Counted from the stretch's first letter, positions 42,253 through 51,956 are shown. The stretch is 55,607 nucleotides of DNA from Desulfovibrio sp. UCD-KL4C (GCF_006210265.1 NZ_VCNC01000009.1:1-55607), one strand, 5' to 3'. Made by a program: numbers and translations. The notes: generated by a model not told the origin, from the letters alone.

Positions 42253-43415
42253 TATTTACTGCCCCCTTTTATCTCACGCACCATTTCAAAAAGTTCAAAG
42301 ACTACATCTTCCGCCTCAGCTTCATCTACATCCCCGCGAACTTCATCTTGAATAATCTGAGCTATTTTTTTGGCAATATTCATTAAAATTTTCTTACGCG
42401 CTTCATCTCGCGCAATACTAATAAGCACGCCAAGCTTATGATATCCTAAGCGATTGAACACGTCTTTAAGTGTCCCGTTATCAACAAAAACAATGTCTTC
42501 AATATCTTCCAGTTCATCAAACCCTTTTTTCTTTTTCTTAACCTTACTAAAATATTCAGGTTCTTTCTGGGAGGCCCACTCACTTACTTTACATCTATCA
42601 AAAAGGAACATTGTTTCTGGAAAATCTTCGTTTGCAATCTTCTTGTACAGGATTTTGGGATCGCTATTTAGCATTTCGGCCACTTCATATATATCGATAA
42701 TTTGCAGCTCAGATGTTGAAGTATAAGCCGTTTTTTGCAGTTCTTTGAAAAGATTATTGGATATTTCAAGAAAGTTTAAAGGATCGGCAATCTTCACAAA
42801 TCTGTCAGGAAAAGCCCTTCCTGTTCTAATGTCACTTACTTCAATTATTCTAAGACTTTTAAGCTTGCTAATAACTGCGTCAATCTCGCCCTGGGAAACA
42901 AGAATTATTCCGCGGATGACTTTGCAAAATTTATTATATTCCAATCCCATATCGTGATTGCGTTCTTTTTTGGCTTGTTCACGGGGCATACTCAAATGAT
43001 TTTGGTAGCATAGATCCAAAATTCTACAAATACTTGTAAAGTTGCTGCGATGTCCTTTAGCTGAGATCATCTCCCCAGTGCGGGCAAGACGCTTTACGAA
43101 AAGGCGGATCATGTACTGGACGGTTTTAGGGCATTGTTCGAGGAGTTTAAAAATGATCTGGTCAGTAAGAATAACTAAATCACAATATTCAGCGGCTTCG
43201 GCGTTAGCGGAGCGTATTCCTTTCGAAATAATTCCCATCTCACCAAATATTTCGCCTTCACAGAGCCTTGCAAGTATTATCTTTTCATTATTGAGAACCT
43301 TATAAATATTTACCGCGCCCTTTTTAATCATATAGGCAACGGAGCTTTCCTGTCCTTCTTTAAAAATTTCCTGACCTTTGAAAAAGGACTTAATATTCGG
43401 ACTACTGGGTCCCAT
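42252..43415 (-). CDS. Cyclic-nucleotide-binding (Crp-like) domain protein in the motor operon
   Basis: A 387-residue protein. Residues ~10-120 form a CNB domain (EIFKEGQESSVAYMIKKGAV, and GEIFGEMGIISKGIRSANAEA in the phosphate-binding cassette position). A middle helical part follows, roughly 125-250, with a possible winged-helix fold (ISQGEIDAVISKLKSLRIIEV-like). The last ~120 residues (FDELEDIEDIVFVDNGTL, FNRLGYHKLGVLISIARDEAR) are of unknown family. The cassette lacks the canonical RxA arginine-serine pair, having RSANAEA, so ligand binding is uncertain. It is fused by overlap to motA, implying control or assembly of the stator. Confidence 0.75.
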   Translation of the reverse strand: MGPSSPNIKSFFKGQEIFKEGQESSVAYMIKKGAVNIYKVLNNEKIILARLCEGEIFGEMGIISKGIRSANAEAAEYCDLVILTDQIIFKLLEQCPKTVQYMIRLFVKRLARTGEMISAKGHRSNFTSICRILDLCYQNHLSMPREQAKKERNHDMGLEYNKFCKVIRGIILVSQGEIDAVISKLKSLRIIEVSDIRTGRAFPDRFVKIADPLNFLEISNNLFKELQKTAYTSTSELQIIDIYEVAEMLNSDPKILYKKIANEDFPETMFLFDRCKVSEWASQKEPEYFSKVKKKKKGFDELEDIEDIVFVDNGTLKDVFNRLGYHKLGVLISIARDEARKKILMNIAKKIAQIIQDEVRGDVDEAEAEDVVFELFEMVREIKGGSK

Positions 43416-43600
43416 AAACGACTCCCCAAATAACGCCCCATATTAGGGGCTAAATAAAATATTTTGACTAAAATAATTCAGTAAAATTTGGTGAACTCTA
43501 TTTGACAAACAATTTCATTCTGCCACAATAAGAGTCATGATTTATAGCTATATATAGCTTAGTTTATTATAAAGAACAATATGGTTACAGTTAACACACT

Positions 43601-44776
43601 ATGAAACAAGAGAATACTATTTCTAAGCCAACCTTCACTACAATTTTTCTAAGTTTTCTAAAACTCGGGCTAACCGCATTCGGTGGTCCGGCAATGATCC
43701 CATTTATTAGAAGTGAAGTAGTGGATAACAAAAAATGGGTATCTGATGAAGACTTCTCCGCCGGGACAGCCCTTGCTCAGATAATTCCCGGAGCGACGGC
43801 AATGCAGGTTACAGCATGGGCTGGGCTGAATACAAGAGGCCTTGCTGGATCTTTCGTCGCATACCTAGGGTTCGGACTCCCTGCTTTTATAATGATTTGC
43901 GCTCTGTCTGCAGCGTATATATCACTTGGCAATATTCCAGCTATTGAAGCAATGTTCGGCGGATTAAAAGCTGTTGTTACAGCTCTTGTCGCACACGCTG
44001 CCATTAACTTTTCACTGCGTTACCTTAGCAAAAATTCGGCAAAGCTTATGGCTTTTGCTGTCGGGTGCTGGCTTGCTTTCAAAGGTAACCCTATCACAAT
44101 TCTAATCATAATGTGCGCTTTGTCCGCTCTTATTTTTACAGATATAACTGGGCAGAAACCGAGAGAGCATTCACAAGTAAAATACGGATTAAAAGGACCG
44201 GTCTCACTCATAGCAGGAGCCATTTTAATCTTAATGATATTATTTATCACAGAAAGTAGATTTTTCCCCCTTGCCTTCACCATGGCTAAAGTCGATCTTT
44301 TTGCTTTCGGAGGAGGCTATGTATCGCTTCCAATAATGCTACATGAAGTTGTGAACAACTATCACTGGATGACTCAGTCTGTATTCATGGACGGAATTGC
44401 TCTCGGACAGATAACTCCCGGCCCTGTTGTCATGACCTCCGCCTTTATCGGTTACTTTCTTGACGGGGTTCTCGGAGCGACTATTGCCACAATTTCTGTT
44501 TTTGCACCGTCATTTATTATAATCAATCTTGTTGCTCCTTTTTATGAAAGACTTCGCTCCTGCGCTACCCTACAAAGAGCTTTGTATGGAAGTCTCATCT
44601 CATTAGTCGGACTTATGGCAGCTATGGCGGGACAATTCCTTCTGACTATTAAGCCACAAATCTCTGATATAATTATACTCATTACGGCTTTTATATTATT
44701 AAGACGAAAAATAAACATCGTTATTGTTGTACCTTGCTGTGCACTATTGTCACTTCTTTTCGGTACAATTTTTTAA
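43601..44776 (+). CDS. chrA: Chromate transporter family protein (ChrA)
   Basis: A 391-residue membrane protein with two CHR domains. The first has FLKLGLTAFGGPAMIPFI and LAQIIPGATAMQVTAW; the second repeats them as AKVDLFAFGGGYVSLPIML and LGQITPGPVVMTSAFIGY. Bidomain ChrA proteins export chromate; some family members handle other anions. No chrB regulator is adjacent. A TTGACA lies ~95 bp upstream but without a good -10. Confidence 0.88.
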   Translation: MKQENTISKPTFTTIFLSFLKLGLTAFGGPAMIPFIRSEVVDNKKWVSDEDFSAGTALAQIIPGATAMQVTAWAGLNTRGLAGSFVAYLGFGLPAFIMICALSAAYISLGNIPAIEAMFGGLKAVVTALVAHAAINFSLRYLSKNSAKLMAFAVGCWLAFKGNPITILIIMCALSALIFTDITGQKPREHSQVKYGLKGPVSLIAGAILILMILFITESRFFPLAFTMAKVDLFAFGGGYVSLPIMLHEVVNNYHWMTQSVFMDGIALGQITPGPVVMTSAFIGYFLDGVLGATIATISVFAPSFIIINLVAPFYERLRSCATLQRALYGSLISLVGLMAAMAGQFLLTIKPQISDIIILITAFILLRRKINIVIVVPCCALLSLLFGTIF

Positions 44777-44797
44777 ATATAAGGAGCTGCAATCGTT

Positions 44798-46183
44798 ATG
44801 GAATGGAATTTACTTTTAGGACACCTTGCTGTTGTTTGCGGTTTTTTACTTGCCGCCATCCTTGTAATGTCTATTCTACGCAAGCAGAAAACTTCATCCT
44901 CCGCATTCGCATGGCTGATGGTTATCTTTTTCGCTCCATATATCGGAGTCCCCCTCTACCTTGCGTTAGGCGGACGGAAACTTAAACGCGACGCTCATAC
45001 CAAAGAAAATATCCACCTTGTCGGCCAAGATACCATCCCATTAGAAGAAGCGGACCCTATTGATGCACTCCTGCGCGAATATGGTATTCCAGGAGCAACA
45101 TGTGGTAATGAAGTTAGCCTTTGTCAGGACGGAACCCAGACATATAATGAACTGATCAAACTTATTGAAACAGCCGAGCATCAGATTCTCATCACAACTT
45201 TTATTCTTTCACGAGATGAAATAGGGAAAGCTATTGTTGAAAAACTAGCAAAAAAAGCTGCCCGCGGTGTTACTGTCAGATTACTGCTCGATGACATAGG
45301 CTCACTCTTTACTTCCAGAAGGTTTCTCGCCCCTCTGCTTAAAAATGGTGGCAAGGTAGCCTACTTCATGCCTCTTTTAAGAGCCCCTTTTCATGGTCGA
45401 ACCAATCTGCGCAACCACCGCAAAATAGCTATTGCAGACCAAAAATTAGTTCTCGCAGGAGGGACTAATATTGCCAAGGAATATATCGGTCCCACTCCTT
45501 TTGAAGATCGCTGGCTTGATCTTTCCTTTGTTTTGAAAGGATCGGCTGTACGCCATTATTTAGAAGTATTTCAGTCCGACTGGGAATTTGCTTCTGGTGA
45601 AACAGTAAATATCATCCCGCCCTGCATGAAAAGTCCCCAAATTAGCGGCAAAGGGGTTGTGCAAGTTGTCCCGTCCGGACCAGACGTTCCTAAAGATCCT
45701 GTTCATGATGCCTTACTGACTGCGGCCTATACTGCCGAAAAACGCCTCTGGATCGTAACTCCCTACTATGTACCGGACGAGGCTCTTGCTCAGGCTCTTA
45801 GACTTGCGGCGCAGCGAGGTGTGGATTTGCGGGTTCTTGTTCCTGAAAAATCCAACCACAAACTTGCAGATCTTGCTCGTGGTACCCACTTACGCGAACT
45901 GGCTGAATGCGGCGGTAAAGTAATTAAATACCCACACATGGTACACGCAAAAGTAATTGTGGCTGATGATAGGCTAGCTGTTGTAGGATCTGCAAATATG
46001 GATATGCGCAGTCTTTTTCTGAACTACGAAATAGTAATGTTCTCATATTCCAAAGCAGAAATTAAGCCTGTACATGACTGGGTTGAAAAGCTCATGTCAG
46101 CAGGAAAGCTTGGAGTCCAAAAAGTCGGACCAGTACGAGATACAGCAGAAGGAGTTGCAAGGTTAATTGCTCCCCTTCTGTAA
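44798..46183 (+). CDS. cls: Cardiolipin synthase (phospholipase D family)
   Basis: A 461-residue protein. Two N-terminal membrane helices (residues ~6-60) are followed by two PLDc HKD motifs: NHRKIAIADQKLVLAGGTN and VHAKVIVADDRLAVVGSANMD. Together they form one active site that joins two phosphatidylglycerols to cardiolipin. AAGGAG lies eleven bases before the ATG. It starts 22 bp after chrA, so they may be co-transcribed. Confidence 0.92.
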   Translation: MEWNLLLGHLAVVCGFLLAAILVMSILRKQKTSSSAFAWLMVIFFAPYIGVPLYLALGGRKLKRDAHTKENIHLVGQDTIPLEEADPIDALLREYGIPGATCGNEVSLCQDGTQTYNELIKLIETAEHQILITTFILSRDEIGKAIVEKLAKKAARGVTVRLLLDDIGSLFTSRRFLAPLLKNGGKVAYFMPLLRAPFHGRTNLRNHRKIAIADQKLVLAGGTNIAKEYIGPTPFEDRWLDLSFVLKGSAVRHYLEVFQSDWEFASGETVNIIPPCMKSPQISGKGVVQVVPSGPDVPKDPVHDALLTAAYTAEKRLWIVTPYYVPDEALAQALRLAAQRGVDLRVLVPEKSNHKLADLARGTHLRELAECGGKVIKYPHMVHAKVIVADDRLAVVGSANMDMRSLFLNYEIVMFSYSKAEIKPVHDWVEKLMSAGKLGVQKVGPVRDTAEGVARLIAPLL

Positions 46184-46300
46184 AGAGAATCATATTTATT
46201 TGACCTTGACCACACACCGAGGCGGCACTATTCTTTACAATCAGACCTTATTTTATATGAAAATGGGTCATAACACTTGGGACAAAGACTTGTAAGGAAT

Positions 46301-47221
46301 ATGAAAAAAACAGTTCTGATTTTATTTTTTACTGCGCTGACTATTCTGTTTTTTCCAACCATATCTTATGCATGGGGCCCTGGAATACACATGGCCATAG
46401 GAAACGCAGTACTTGCCAGACCGGAACTCCTTCCTGCCGGAATAGCAAGGATGCTAATCGCAAACTCAGCAATCTTTTTATACGGATGCCTTAGTGCTGA
46501 TATATTTATAGGTAAAGGAAGCAAAACCAAGAAGAAACATAGTCATAACTGGCAAACCGGATTTGTTCTTTTAGACTCAGCAAAGGATCCACACCTGCAA
46601 GCATACGCTCTCGGCTACCTCTCCCATCTCGCGGCGGACATCGTTGCTCACAATTATTATGTACCAAACCTTATGAATCAGGCCCCATCTGGAGGTAAGC
46701 TTAGCCATGTATATATTGAAATGCTGGCAGATGATCAGGCCAATTGGTCAGTTCAGCAGACGGCAAAACTGTTTAAGCACCCCAATAAGGATGTTGACCT
46801 GAATCTACGTGAATACATGGATTCCAAAAAATTAAGTTTTTTCTTAAAAAAAAGAATTTTTCACCAAGCCATAGGCCTGCTGGAGCATAGATCCGTTAAC
46901 GCTTCGCTCAATTTTTCAAAAAAAATCATTCCTGCTTATCAAGCAGAATACCTTCAGTCCATACTGGATTATTCATATAGATTGGTAGTGAACATGCTGT
47001 GCGATCCGCACAATGCCATTGCTCTAAACTTCGATCCCATAGGCAGTGACAACCTTGCACTTGCTAAAGCAGATAAAAACTGGAAAAATTCATTAAAACG
47101 TCCGCTTAATTTTTCACCAAGATTTGAAGTAGATAAGATTATCACAGGACTTCCGAAGTGCGAAGGAGTGGACTGCCTGCTTAAAAGGTTACCTCCTCGT
47201 CATCTGCGTCCATTTTCTTAA
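46301..47221 (+). CDS. Exported zinc-dependent phospholipase C-like protein
   Basis: A 306-residue protein. Residues 1-24 are a signal peptide ending SYA; cleavage would leave WGPGIHMAIG at the mature N-terminus, and an N-terminal Trp plus nearby His are zinc ligands in phospholipase C and S1/P1 nucleases. LGYLSHLAADIVAHNYY supplies the further His/Asp ligands (HxxxD). Many related proteins are annotated 'zinc-dependent phospholipase C family'. The substrate could be phospholipid or another phosphoester. A longer TTG start at 46277 would place eight residues ahead of the signal; AAGGA just before ATG 46301 supports the shorter form. Confidence 0.8.
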   Translation: MKKTVLILFFTALTILFFPTISYAWGPGIHMAIGNAVLARPELLPAGIARMLIANSAIFLYGCLSADIFIGKGSKTKKKHSHNWQTGFVLLDSAKDPHLQAYALGYLSHLAADIVAHNYYVPNLMNQAPSGGKLSHVYIEMLADDQANWSVQQTAKLFKHPNKDVDLNLREYMDSKKLSFFLKKRIFHQAIGLLEHRSVNASLNFSKKIIPAYQAEYLQSILDYSYRLVVNMLCDPHNAIALNFDPIGSDNLALAKADKNWKNSLKRPLNFSPRFEVDKIITGLPKCEGVDCLLKRLPPRHLRPFS

Positions 47222-47945
47222 TTATTGCGAATTTTATCTCATTACAATCAGACAATTTTAATCTTTCTTAAAGATTTGATTTTAAAAATACTCTTGAGTG
47301 TAGAATAAAATTCTTATTTTGTAATTTAAACTGTTTTAGAATTCGATTTTTTTACTTCAGATTGGAACTTTATTCCTAAAACTTTACTAGCAATTCGCTC
47401 CTCATTTTTCTGATAAAAATCATTTTATAATTAATGCAACTTTTCATATTCAAATGCAACTTTTCTTAACACTGTATCAGATATACATAAATACTGCATT
47501 AATAATTATTTCACTACTACATAACAACATCAATTAGGTATGATTGACCAATCACTCAAAACTGTTATTTTGATTCACTCTACATAACAAAATTGGTAAT
47601 ATATTGCTGATTGAAAAAAATAAACTTTTAAATTCAATTATTTAACTGCAACAATATTTTCCCATTATTGTTAAATAGAATGTGAAAAACATAACAAAAG
47701 CAATTTTATTCTCTGTAATGATTTTGAAATCAATTCGCTTAAACGGAACAAAATTCATAATTAAAACCCAAATAATATAAAATAAATTCAGATATTACAT
47801 TATCTTATACTAATACAAACATACTGAATAAAATTTACTATACTTTTTAAGTTAATACATTGATTGCTGTTGACTTGCATTAAGACCGGACATAGGTGGG
47901 ATTTGTGAACGACACAAAACCAACCAGTTTTTTGAGGATATTAAA
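47222..47945. other. 724-bp very AT-rich intergenic region
   Basis: No credible coding frame is seen. It contains a 13-bp direct repeat (AATGCAACTTTTC at 47433 and 47453, 20 bp apart) and, near its right end, TTGACT about 70 nt before the next gene. Its length and composition are unusual for this otherwise compact window. Confidence 0.55.
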
Positions 47946-48200
47946 ATGTACACATTAAGAACTATCAAAGCATGGGCTGCTAAGCACCACGCTCTTAGCG
48001 GAAGTAATGTTAACCACAGCCTTCACGCTGTTATTACCCTCGCAACTTTTGGACTTTGGCTTCCAGTATGGACAGCATTATGCATCCGTAGCGGACAACG
48101 TGATCGCGCACTAATGAGAGGAACTCTTGTTAACCTTCGCGATATCGAAAGACTCAACATCTCTCCTGAATACAAACGTCAACTTGCACGCATGTCTTAG
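47946..48200 (+). CDS. Small conserved-looking protein with one membrane-active segment
   Basis: An 84-residue protein: a basic N-terminus, then HSLHAVITLATFGLWLPVWT as one hydrophobic segment, then a charged C-terminus (DIERLNISPEYKRQLARMS). The pattern H.xH..ITL.T.GLWLPVW is seen in many small membrane-associated proteins of unknown role. GAGGA lies seven bases before the ATG. It has its own terminator and a long AT-rich leader region, so it is probably regulated independently. Confidence 0.65.
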   Translation: MYTLRTIKAWAAKHHALSGSNVNHSLHAVITLATFGLWLPVWTALCIRSGQRDRALMRGTLVNLRDIERLNISPEYKRQLARMS

Positions 48201-48242
48201 CATCAAGCTAATTTTATATATACTGCACTCCTCACTCACATC

Positions 48243-48283
48243 AGGCCCCTTGGATCTCACTCTCCAAGGGGTCTCCCTTTTTC
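48243..48283 (+). terminator. Terminator after the small membrane-associated protein
   Basis: CCCCTTGGA and TCCAAGGGG (9-bp perfect stem, 8-nt loop) are followed by a TCTCCCTTTTT tract. Confidence 0.7.
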
Positions 48284-48361
48284 TAGCTTTCCCCTGAATA
48301 CATCCTTTGCTTAAAAACTCCTGTTCTGCTATTTTCAGCCAAACAAACGGAGTACTCATAA

Positions 48362-49327
48362 ATGAAAAGAATTTCCCTTTTGACCCTGCTGATTGCTACA
48401 CTGATTTGTGGTTGCCAACCCAAAATGAACCTCTTTCCTGACGGCACCGACCCTCTACTAGAAAAGACTATTCAGGGTAATGCTTCAGATAAAGTACTTG
48501 TTATATCAATTGACGGGACAATCTCAGACCAAGCCTCCAAAAGCCTTTTCGGCGCAAAACCAAGTCTGGTCCAAGAAGTATCATCAAGGTTACAACTTGC
48601 TAAGCAAGACGAAAACATCAAAGCATTGGTGCTGAAAATAAATTCCCCCGGCGGTTCGGTAACAGCCAGCGATGTTCTATACAATGAACTTATGCTCTTT
48701 AAGAAAAAAACAGGGGCGAAAATTGTTGTATCCATGATGGATGTAGCTGCTTCAGGAGGTTATTATGTCAGCCTTCCTGCCGACGAGATTATGGCGCACC
48801 CTACAACTCTTACCGGTTCAATCGGGGTTATTTTCATGCGTCCAAAATTTGAAGGACTAATGGATAAAATAGGAGTTTCAGTTGAAGTATCCAAATCTGG
48901 TCGCAATAAAGATATGGGCGCACCTTTCAAACCGGATACCCCTGAACAGAAGGCAATAATCGATAGGATTATCGCTAACTATGCGAACAGATTTAAATCC
49001 CTCGTTAAAAAACACCGTTCGATCTCCGAAACAAACCTTAAACAGGTCTTCACTGCGCAAGTTTTCAGTGCTGATGATGCTAAAAGAATCGGCCTTGTAG
49101 ACAGCATCGGCTATATCCCGGATGCTGTTGATAAGGCTTGTGAACTTGCCGGAATTTCTAAAGATGCAAAAGTCATCACTTACAAACGCAAAACTTATCC
49201 GAATGACACTTTATATAATTCAGCATCATCGCAGGCAGTTGCTCCAGCACTTATTAATATAGATGCCGGACATTTTTTGCCGCCAAAAGCTGGCTTTCAT
49301 TATCTATGGTACCCGGCCGCAGAATAG
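48362..49327 (+). CDS. sppA: Signal peptide peptidase SppA, lipoprotein form
   Basis: A 321-residue S49 serine protease. The N-terminus is a lipoprotein signal (LIATLICGC), not the usual transmembrane anchor. The SPGGSVTASD motif, the nucleophilic Ser in MMDVAASGGYYVSLPAD and the region SKSGRNKDMGAPF follow; the Lys of KSG is a likely general base in small SppA enzymes. It digests cleaved signal peptides. A lipid anchor would place it in the periplasm. Confidence 0.9.
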   Translation: MKRISLLTLLIATLICGCQPKMNLFPDGTDPLLEKTIQGNASDKVLVISIDGTISDQASKSLFGAKPSLVQEVSSRLQLAKQDENIKALVLKINSPGGSVTASDVLYNELMLFKKKTGAKIVVSMMDVAASGGYYVSLPADEIMAHPTTLTGSIGVIFMRPKFEGLMDKIGVSVEVSKSGRNKDMGAPFKPDTPEQKAIIDRIIANYANRFKSLVKKHRSISETNLKQVFTAQVFSADDAKRIGLVDSIGYIPDAVDKACELAGISKDAKVITYKRKTYPNDTLYNSASSQAVAPALINIDAGHFLPPKAGFHYLWYPAAE

Positions 49328-49419
49328 CACGCTAGGCATCCTTTGCTTTAATCACAAAAAGATGTATGAACGGCAAGTTTGTCTCCAGATGGGGCAAACA
49401 CTTTCAGGAGAAATTTTCA

Positions 49420-49767
49420 GTGAACAAAATTAAAATTATACTTGCTGTAGTTACTCTGGTATCTTTTGCTTTGATTGCAGGATGTACTCAGGAAACTCAA
49501 AATAAAATCGGCAGATCTATCCAGAACTGGACCGGTGTTAATGGCGTTCTTGAAATTTACTCCGGCGGTAAACTTGTCAAAAAATTTGTAAAAATTGATA
49601 AGTTATCCACTGCAACCGGAACCGGTGATAAATTCTATCGTCCTTACCGTTTCGGATATGGTGTTCTTGACGCCAACTTCAACGGCATAAAAGATCCTGA
49701 CGAAAAGAAAGTCTATTTCGAATTCAGTGACTACTCCACTAATTATGTCTTTTATGAAAAACCATAA
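49420..49767 (+). CDS. Small lipoprotein of unknown function
   Basis: A 115-residue protein starting at GTG with AGGAG nine bases upstream; an open ATG at 49366 would add a charged stretch before the signal and is less likely. The signal ends LIAGC. The mature part contains NWTGVNGVLEIYSGGKLVKKF and YRFGYGVLDANFNGI, likely beta-rich, resembling small lipoproteins that bind or line the outer membrane. No family is recognised. It lies 92 bp after sppA and is ended by a strong terminator. Confidence 0.72.
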   Translation: MNKIKIILAVVTLVSFALIAGCTQETQNKIGRSIQNWTGVNGVLEIYSGGKLVKKFVKIDKLSTATGTGDKFYRPYRFGYGVLDANFNGIKDPDEKKVYFEFSDYSTNYVFYEKP

Positions 49768-49780
49768 ATTACCAAACCTA

Positions 49781-49808
49781 GCCGGGCCATTTGGCCCGGC
49801 ATTTTTTT
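49781..49808 (+). terminator. Terminator after the small lipoprotein
   Basis: GCCGGGCCA and TGGCCCGGC form a 9-bp GC-rich stem with a 2-nt closing, followed by T7. It ends just 5 bp before the next start codon. Confidence 0.9.
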
Positions 49809-49812
49809 GCTT

Positions 49813-50955
49813 ATGAAAAAATGCATCAGAGCGGCTAAAGCCGTTACACTTCAGGAAGGAATGGGACTAGTTGAAGACTTTGCCTGTATCCACAACGGAA
49901 CAAAAATCCTGGAAACAGGAACATGGTCCTCTATTAAAAACTCTTTTTCAGGTGACGTAACAGATTTAGGCGATGTGACACTTGTCCCAGCCCTTATCAA
50001 TGCACATGTTCACCTCGAGCTTTCTCACCTTGAAGGGAAGACACTACAAGGCCAAGGATTCATGCCATGGATAATATCACTGCTCAGCAACGCTACCTAT
50101 GCCATTGATGAAACTGCAATTCGTAATGCTATTTCCTCTATGCTTAAAACCGGAACAGCTTTTTGCGCTGATATCTCTACGCAAAACTGCTCCAAAGTTG
50201 CAGAACTTCTGCACGAAGCAGGTATCGGATTCTACGCTTTCTGCGAAGCCATCGGCCCGCAGATTCCGAAAGGGGGAGCATCCTTCTTTCCTGATAAAAC
50301 ATATCCTCTAGGTCGCTTGGCAGGTGCGGGACATGCCCCTTACTCTACTCATGCCGAGATGCTCCGCGCCATTAAAAAGGCGGATTCAGCAGCAAACCGT
50401 CCCTACTCTATTCATCTGGCAGAAAATGAAGAAGAGGACGAAATAGTAGCAAAAGGAACAGGTGCGTTCGCTCAGATGCTTAGCGGTGCAGGATTGCTGG
50501 CAGATTGCGGCAATAAAGGTCTATCCCCTGTTGAATATGCTAGTTCACTTGAAATACTCGATGAATCAACACTAGCTATCCATTGCGTAAGAGTTTCAGC
50601 TACTGATATAAATATTTTAGCAGAAACTAAAACCAACGTTTGCCTGTGTCCGCGAAGCAATGAATTCATCGGTGAAGGTCGCGCTCCGTGGGAAAAAATC
50701 ATCAGTTCCGGTATAAACACCTGCTTAGGTACTGACAGCATAGCATCAAATCATGACCTTAATATGTGGAACGAGCTGGAATATCTTTTAAAAAATATCA
50801 AAACTCCTCTTACACCACAGCAGGCTTTATCTCTGGTTACACAAAACGGGGCTAAGGCTTTGATGGTAGAAAATTTATACGGATCACTTGAAGTGGGAAA
50901 AAGAGCTGTCTTTGCGACTGTTCCAACTCATCTTGAAGATCTTTTATTTCAATAA
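49813..50955 (+). CDS. Amidohydrolase-family deaminase (possibly aminodeoxyfutalosine deaminase)
   Basis: A 380-residue metal-dependent hydrolase of the cytosine/aminofutalosine deaminase subtype of the amidohydrolase fold. LVPALINAHVHLELS holds the HxH motif, YSIHLAENEEE the third His with Glu, AIHCVRVS the fourth His, and LGTDSIASN the catalytic Asp. Aminofutalosine deaminases (MqnX) of the futalosine menaquinone route have the same layout, but so do SAH/MTA deaminases and chlorohydrolase relatives. No Shine-Dalgarno is visible: the terminator of the previous gene ends 4 bp before the ATG, so the start is uncertain. It precedes pyrB by 62 bp. Confidence 0.78.
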   Translation: MKKCIRAAKAVTLQEGMGLVEDFACIHNGTKILETGTWSSIKNSFSGDVTDLGDVTLVPALINAHVHLELSHLEGKTLQGQGFMPWIISLLSNATYAIDETAIRNAISSMLKTGTAFCADISTQNCSKVAELLHEAGIGFYAFCEAIGPQIPKGGASFFPDKTYPLGRLAGAGHAPYSTHAEMLRAIKKADSAANRPYSIHLAENEEEDEIVAKGTGAFAQMLSGAGLLADCGNKGLSPVEYASSLEILDESTLAIHCVRVSATDINILAETKTNVCLCPRSNEFIGEGRAPWEKIISSGINTCLGTDSIASNHDLNMWNELEYLLKNIKTPLTPQQALSLVTQNGAKALMVENLYGSLEVGKRAVFATVPTHLEDLLFQ

Positions 50956-50984
50956 CTCCGTTATATACGGCAAACCGCTAATCT

Positions 50985-51000
50985 CGCCTAAAAATAGGCG
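50985..51000 (+). other. Small hairpin between the amidohydrolase and pyrB
   Basis: CGCCTA and TAGGCG with an AAAA loop, 17 bp before the pyrB start. It has no T run, so it is not a terminator. It could shield or regulate the pyrB ribosome-binding site, but the evidence is only the fold. Confidence 0.35.
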
Positions 51001-51017
51001 CAAGCAGAGGACAGCTT

Positions 51018-51941
51018 ATGGAGTGGCGACACAAAGACTTACTGGATATCACACAGCTCTCTAGAGAAGACGTGGCTCATATTTTTGAAACAGCCACCTA
51101 TTTTCAGGAGATTAACTCACGTCCGGTAAAAAAAGTACCTACATTAAAAGGCCATAGTGTGGTCCTTTTTTTTGCCGAGCCAAGTACCAGAACTAAAACA
51201 TCTTTTGATATGGCGGGGAAAAGACTTTCCTGTGACACCTTCTCTCTTGCTAAAAGCTCAAGCAGCTTAACCAAAGGAGAAACACTTAAAGACACCGGCC
51301 TTACTCTTGAAGCCATGAATATTGACGGAGTTGTTATCCGGCACTGGGCCAGCGGAGCTGCGGCATTTCTTGCTGAAAGGCTCGATTGCAGCATTATCAA
51401 TGCCGGAGACGGTAGACATGCCCACCCGACTCAAGCCTTGCTGGACGGATTTACCCTCTATCAGGAATGGGGAGCGCTGGAAGGCAAAACCGTCCTTATT
51501 TTAGGCGATATAGCCCATAGCAGAGTTGCAAGATCAAACGTCATCATGCTTACCATGATGGGCGCAAAAGTCAGATTTTGCGCACCCAGAACTCTTCTCC
51601 CACCAAATACTAAAAACTGGCCAGTAGAAGTTTTTTCTGACGTAAATGAAGCATCCAAGGGTGTTGACGCTATCATGTGTCTTCGACTGCAACTAGAAAG
51701 GCAAAAAGCCGGACTCCTCCCAGATTTGAGGGAATATTCACGCTATTTTGGACTAGGCCAAAGACAGGTGGAACTGGCATCTCCAGAGGTTAAAATACTC
51801 CACCCCGGCCCGATAAATCGCGGCGTTGAAATAGATTCAGCTCTGGCCGATTCTGCATCAAGCCTTGTACTCGATCAGGTGGCAAGCGGCGTAGCTGTTC
51901 GTATGGCTCTTCTTTATCTCTATCTCACCCGCAAGAAATAA
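51018..51941 (+). CDS. pyrB: Aspartate carbamoyltransferase catalytic subunit
   Basis: A 307-residue enzyme of pyrimidine synthesis (carbamoyl phosphate plus aspartate to carbamoylaspartate). It has [16 protein letters not shown] (carbamoyl-phosphate loop STRT), the [18 protein letters not shown] (HPTQ) motif, and [10 protein letters not shown] near the C-terminus. It lacks a neighbouring pyrI; with pyrC next door it fits the regulatory-subunit-free class. AGAGGA lies six bases before the ATG. Confidence 0.96.
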   Translation: MEWRHKDLLDITQLSREDVAHIFETATYFQEINSRPVKKVPTLKGHSVVLFFAEPSTRTKTSFDMAGKRLSCDTFSLAKSSSSLTKGETLKDTGLTLEAMNIDGVVIRHWASGAAAFLAERLDCSIINAGDGRHAHPTQALLDGFTLYQEWGALEGKTVLILGDIAHSRVARSNVIMLTMMGAKVRFCAPRTLLPPNTKNWPVEVFSDVNEASKGVDAIMCLRLQLERQKAGLLPDLREYSRYFGLGQRQVELASPEVKILHPGPINRGVEIDSALADSASSLVLDQVASGVAVRMALLYLYLTRKK

Positions 51942-51956
51942 TAAGGAAAATTGACT

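Noticed and set aside
43416-43600. A sigma-54 or flagellar sigma-28 promoter before the motor operon
   Set aside because: A GTGGCAG-type stretch lacks the required GC at the right spacing, and no clear sigma-28 consensus was found.
49813-50955. Firm naming as mqnX
   Set aside because: The motif set fits several deaminase subfamilies and no other menaquinone gene adjoins it.
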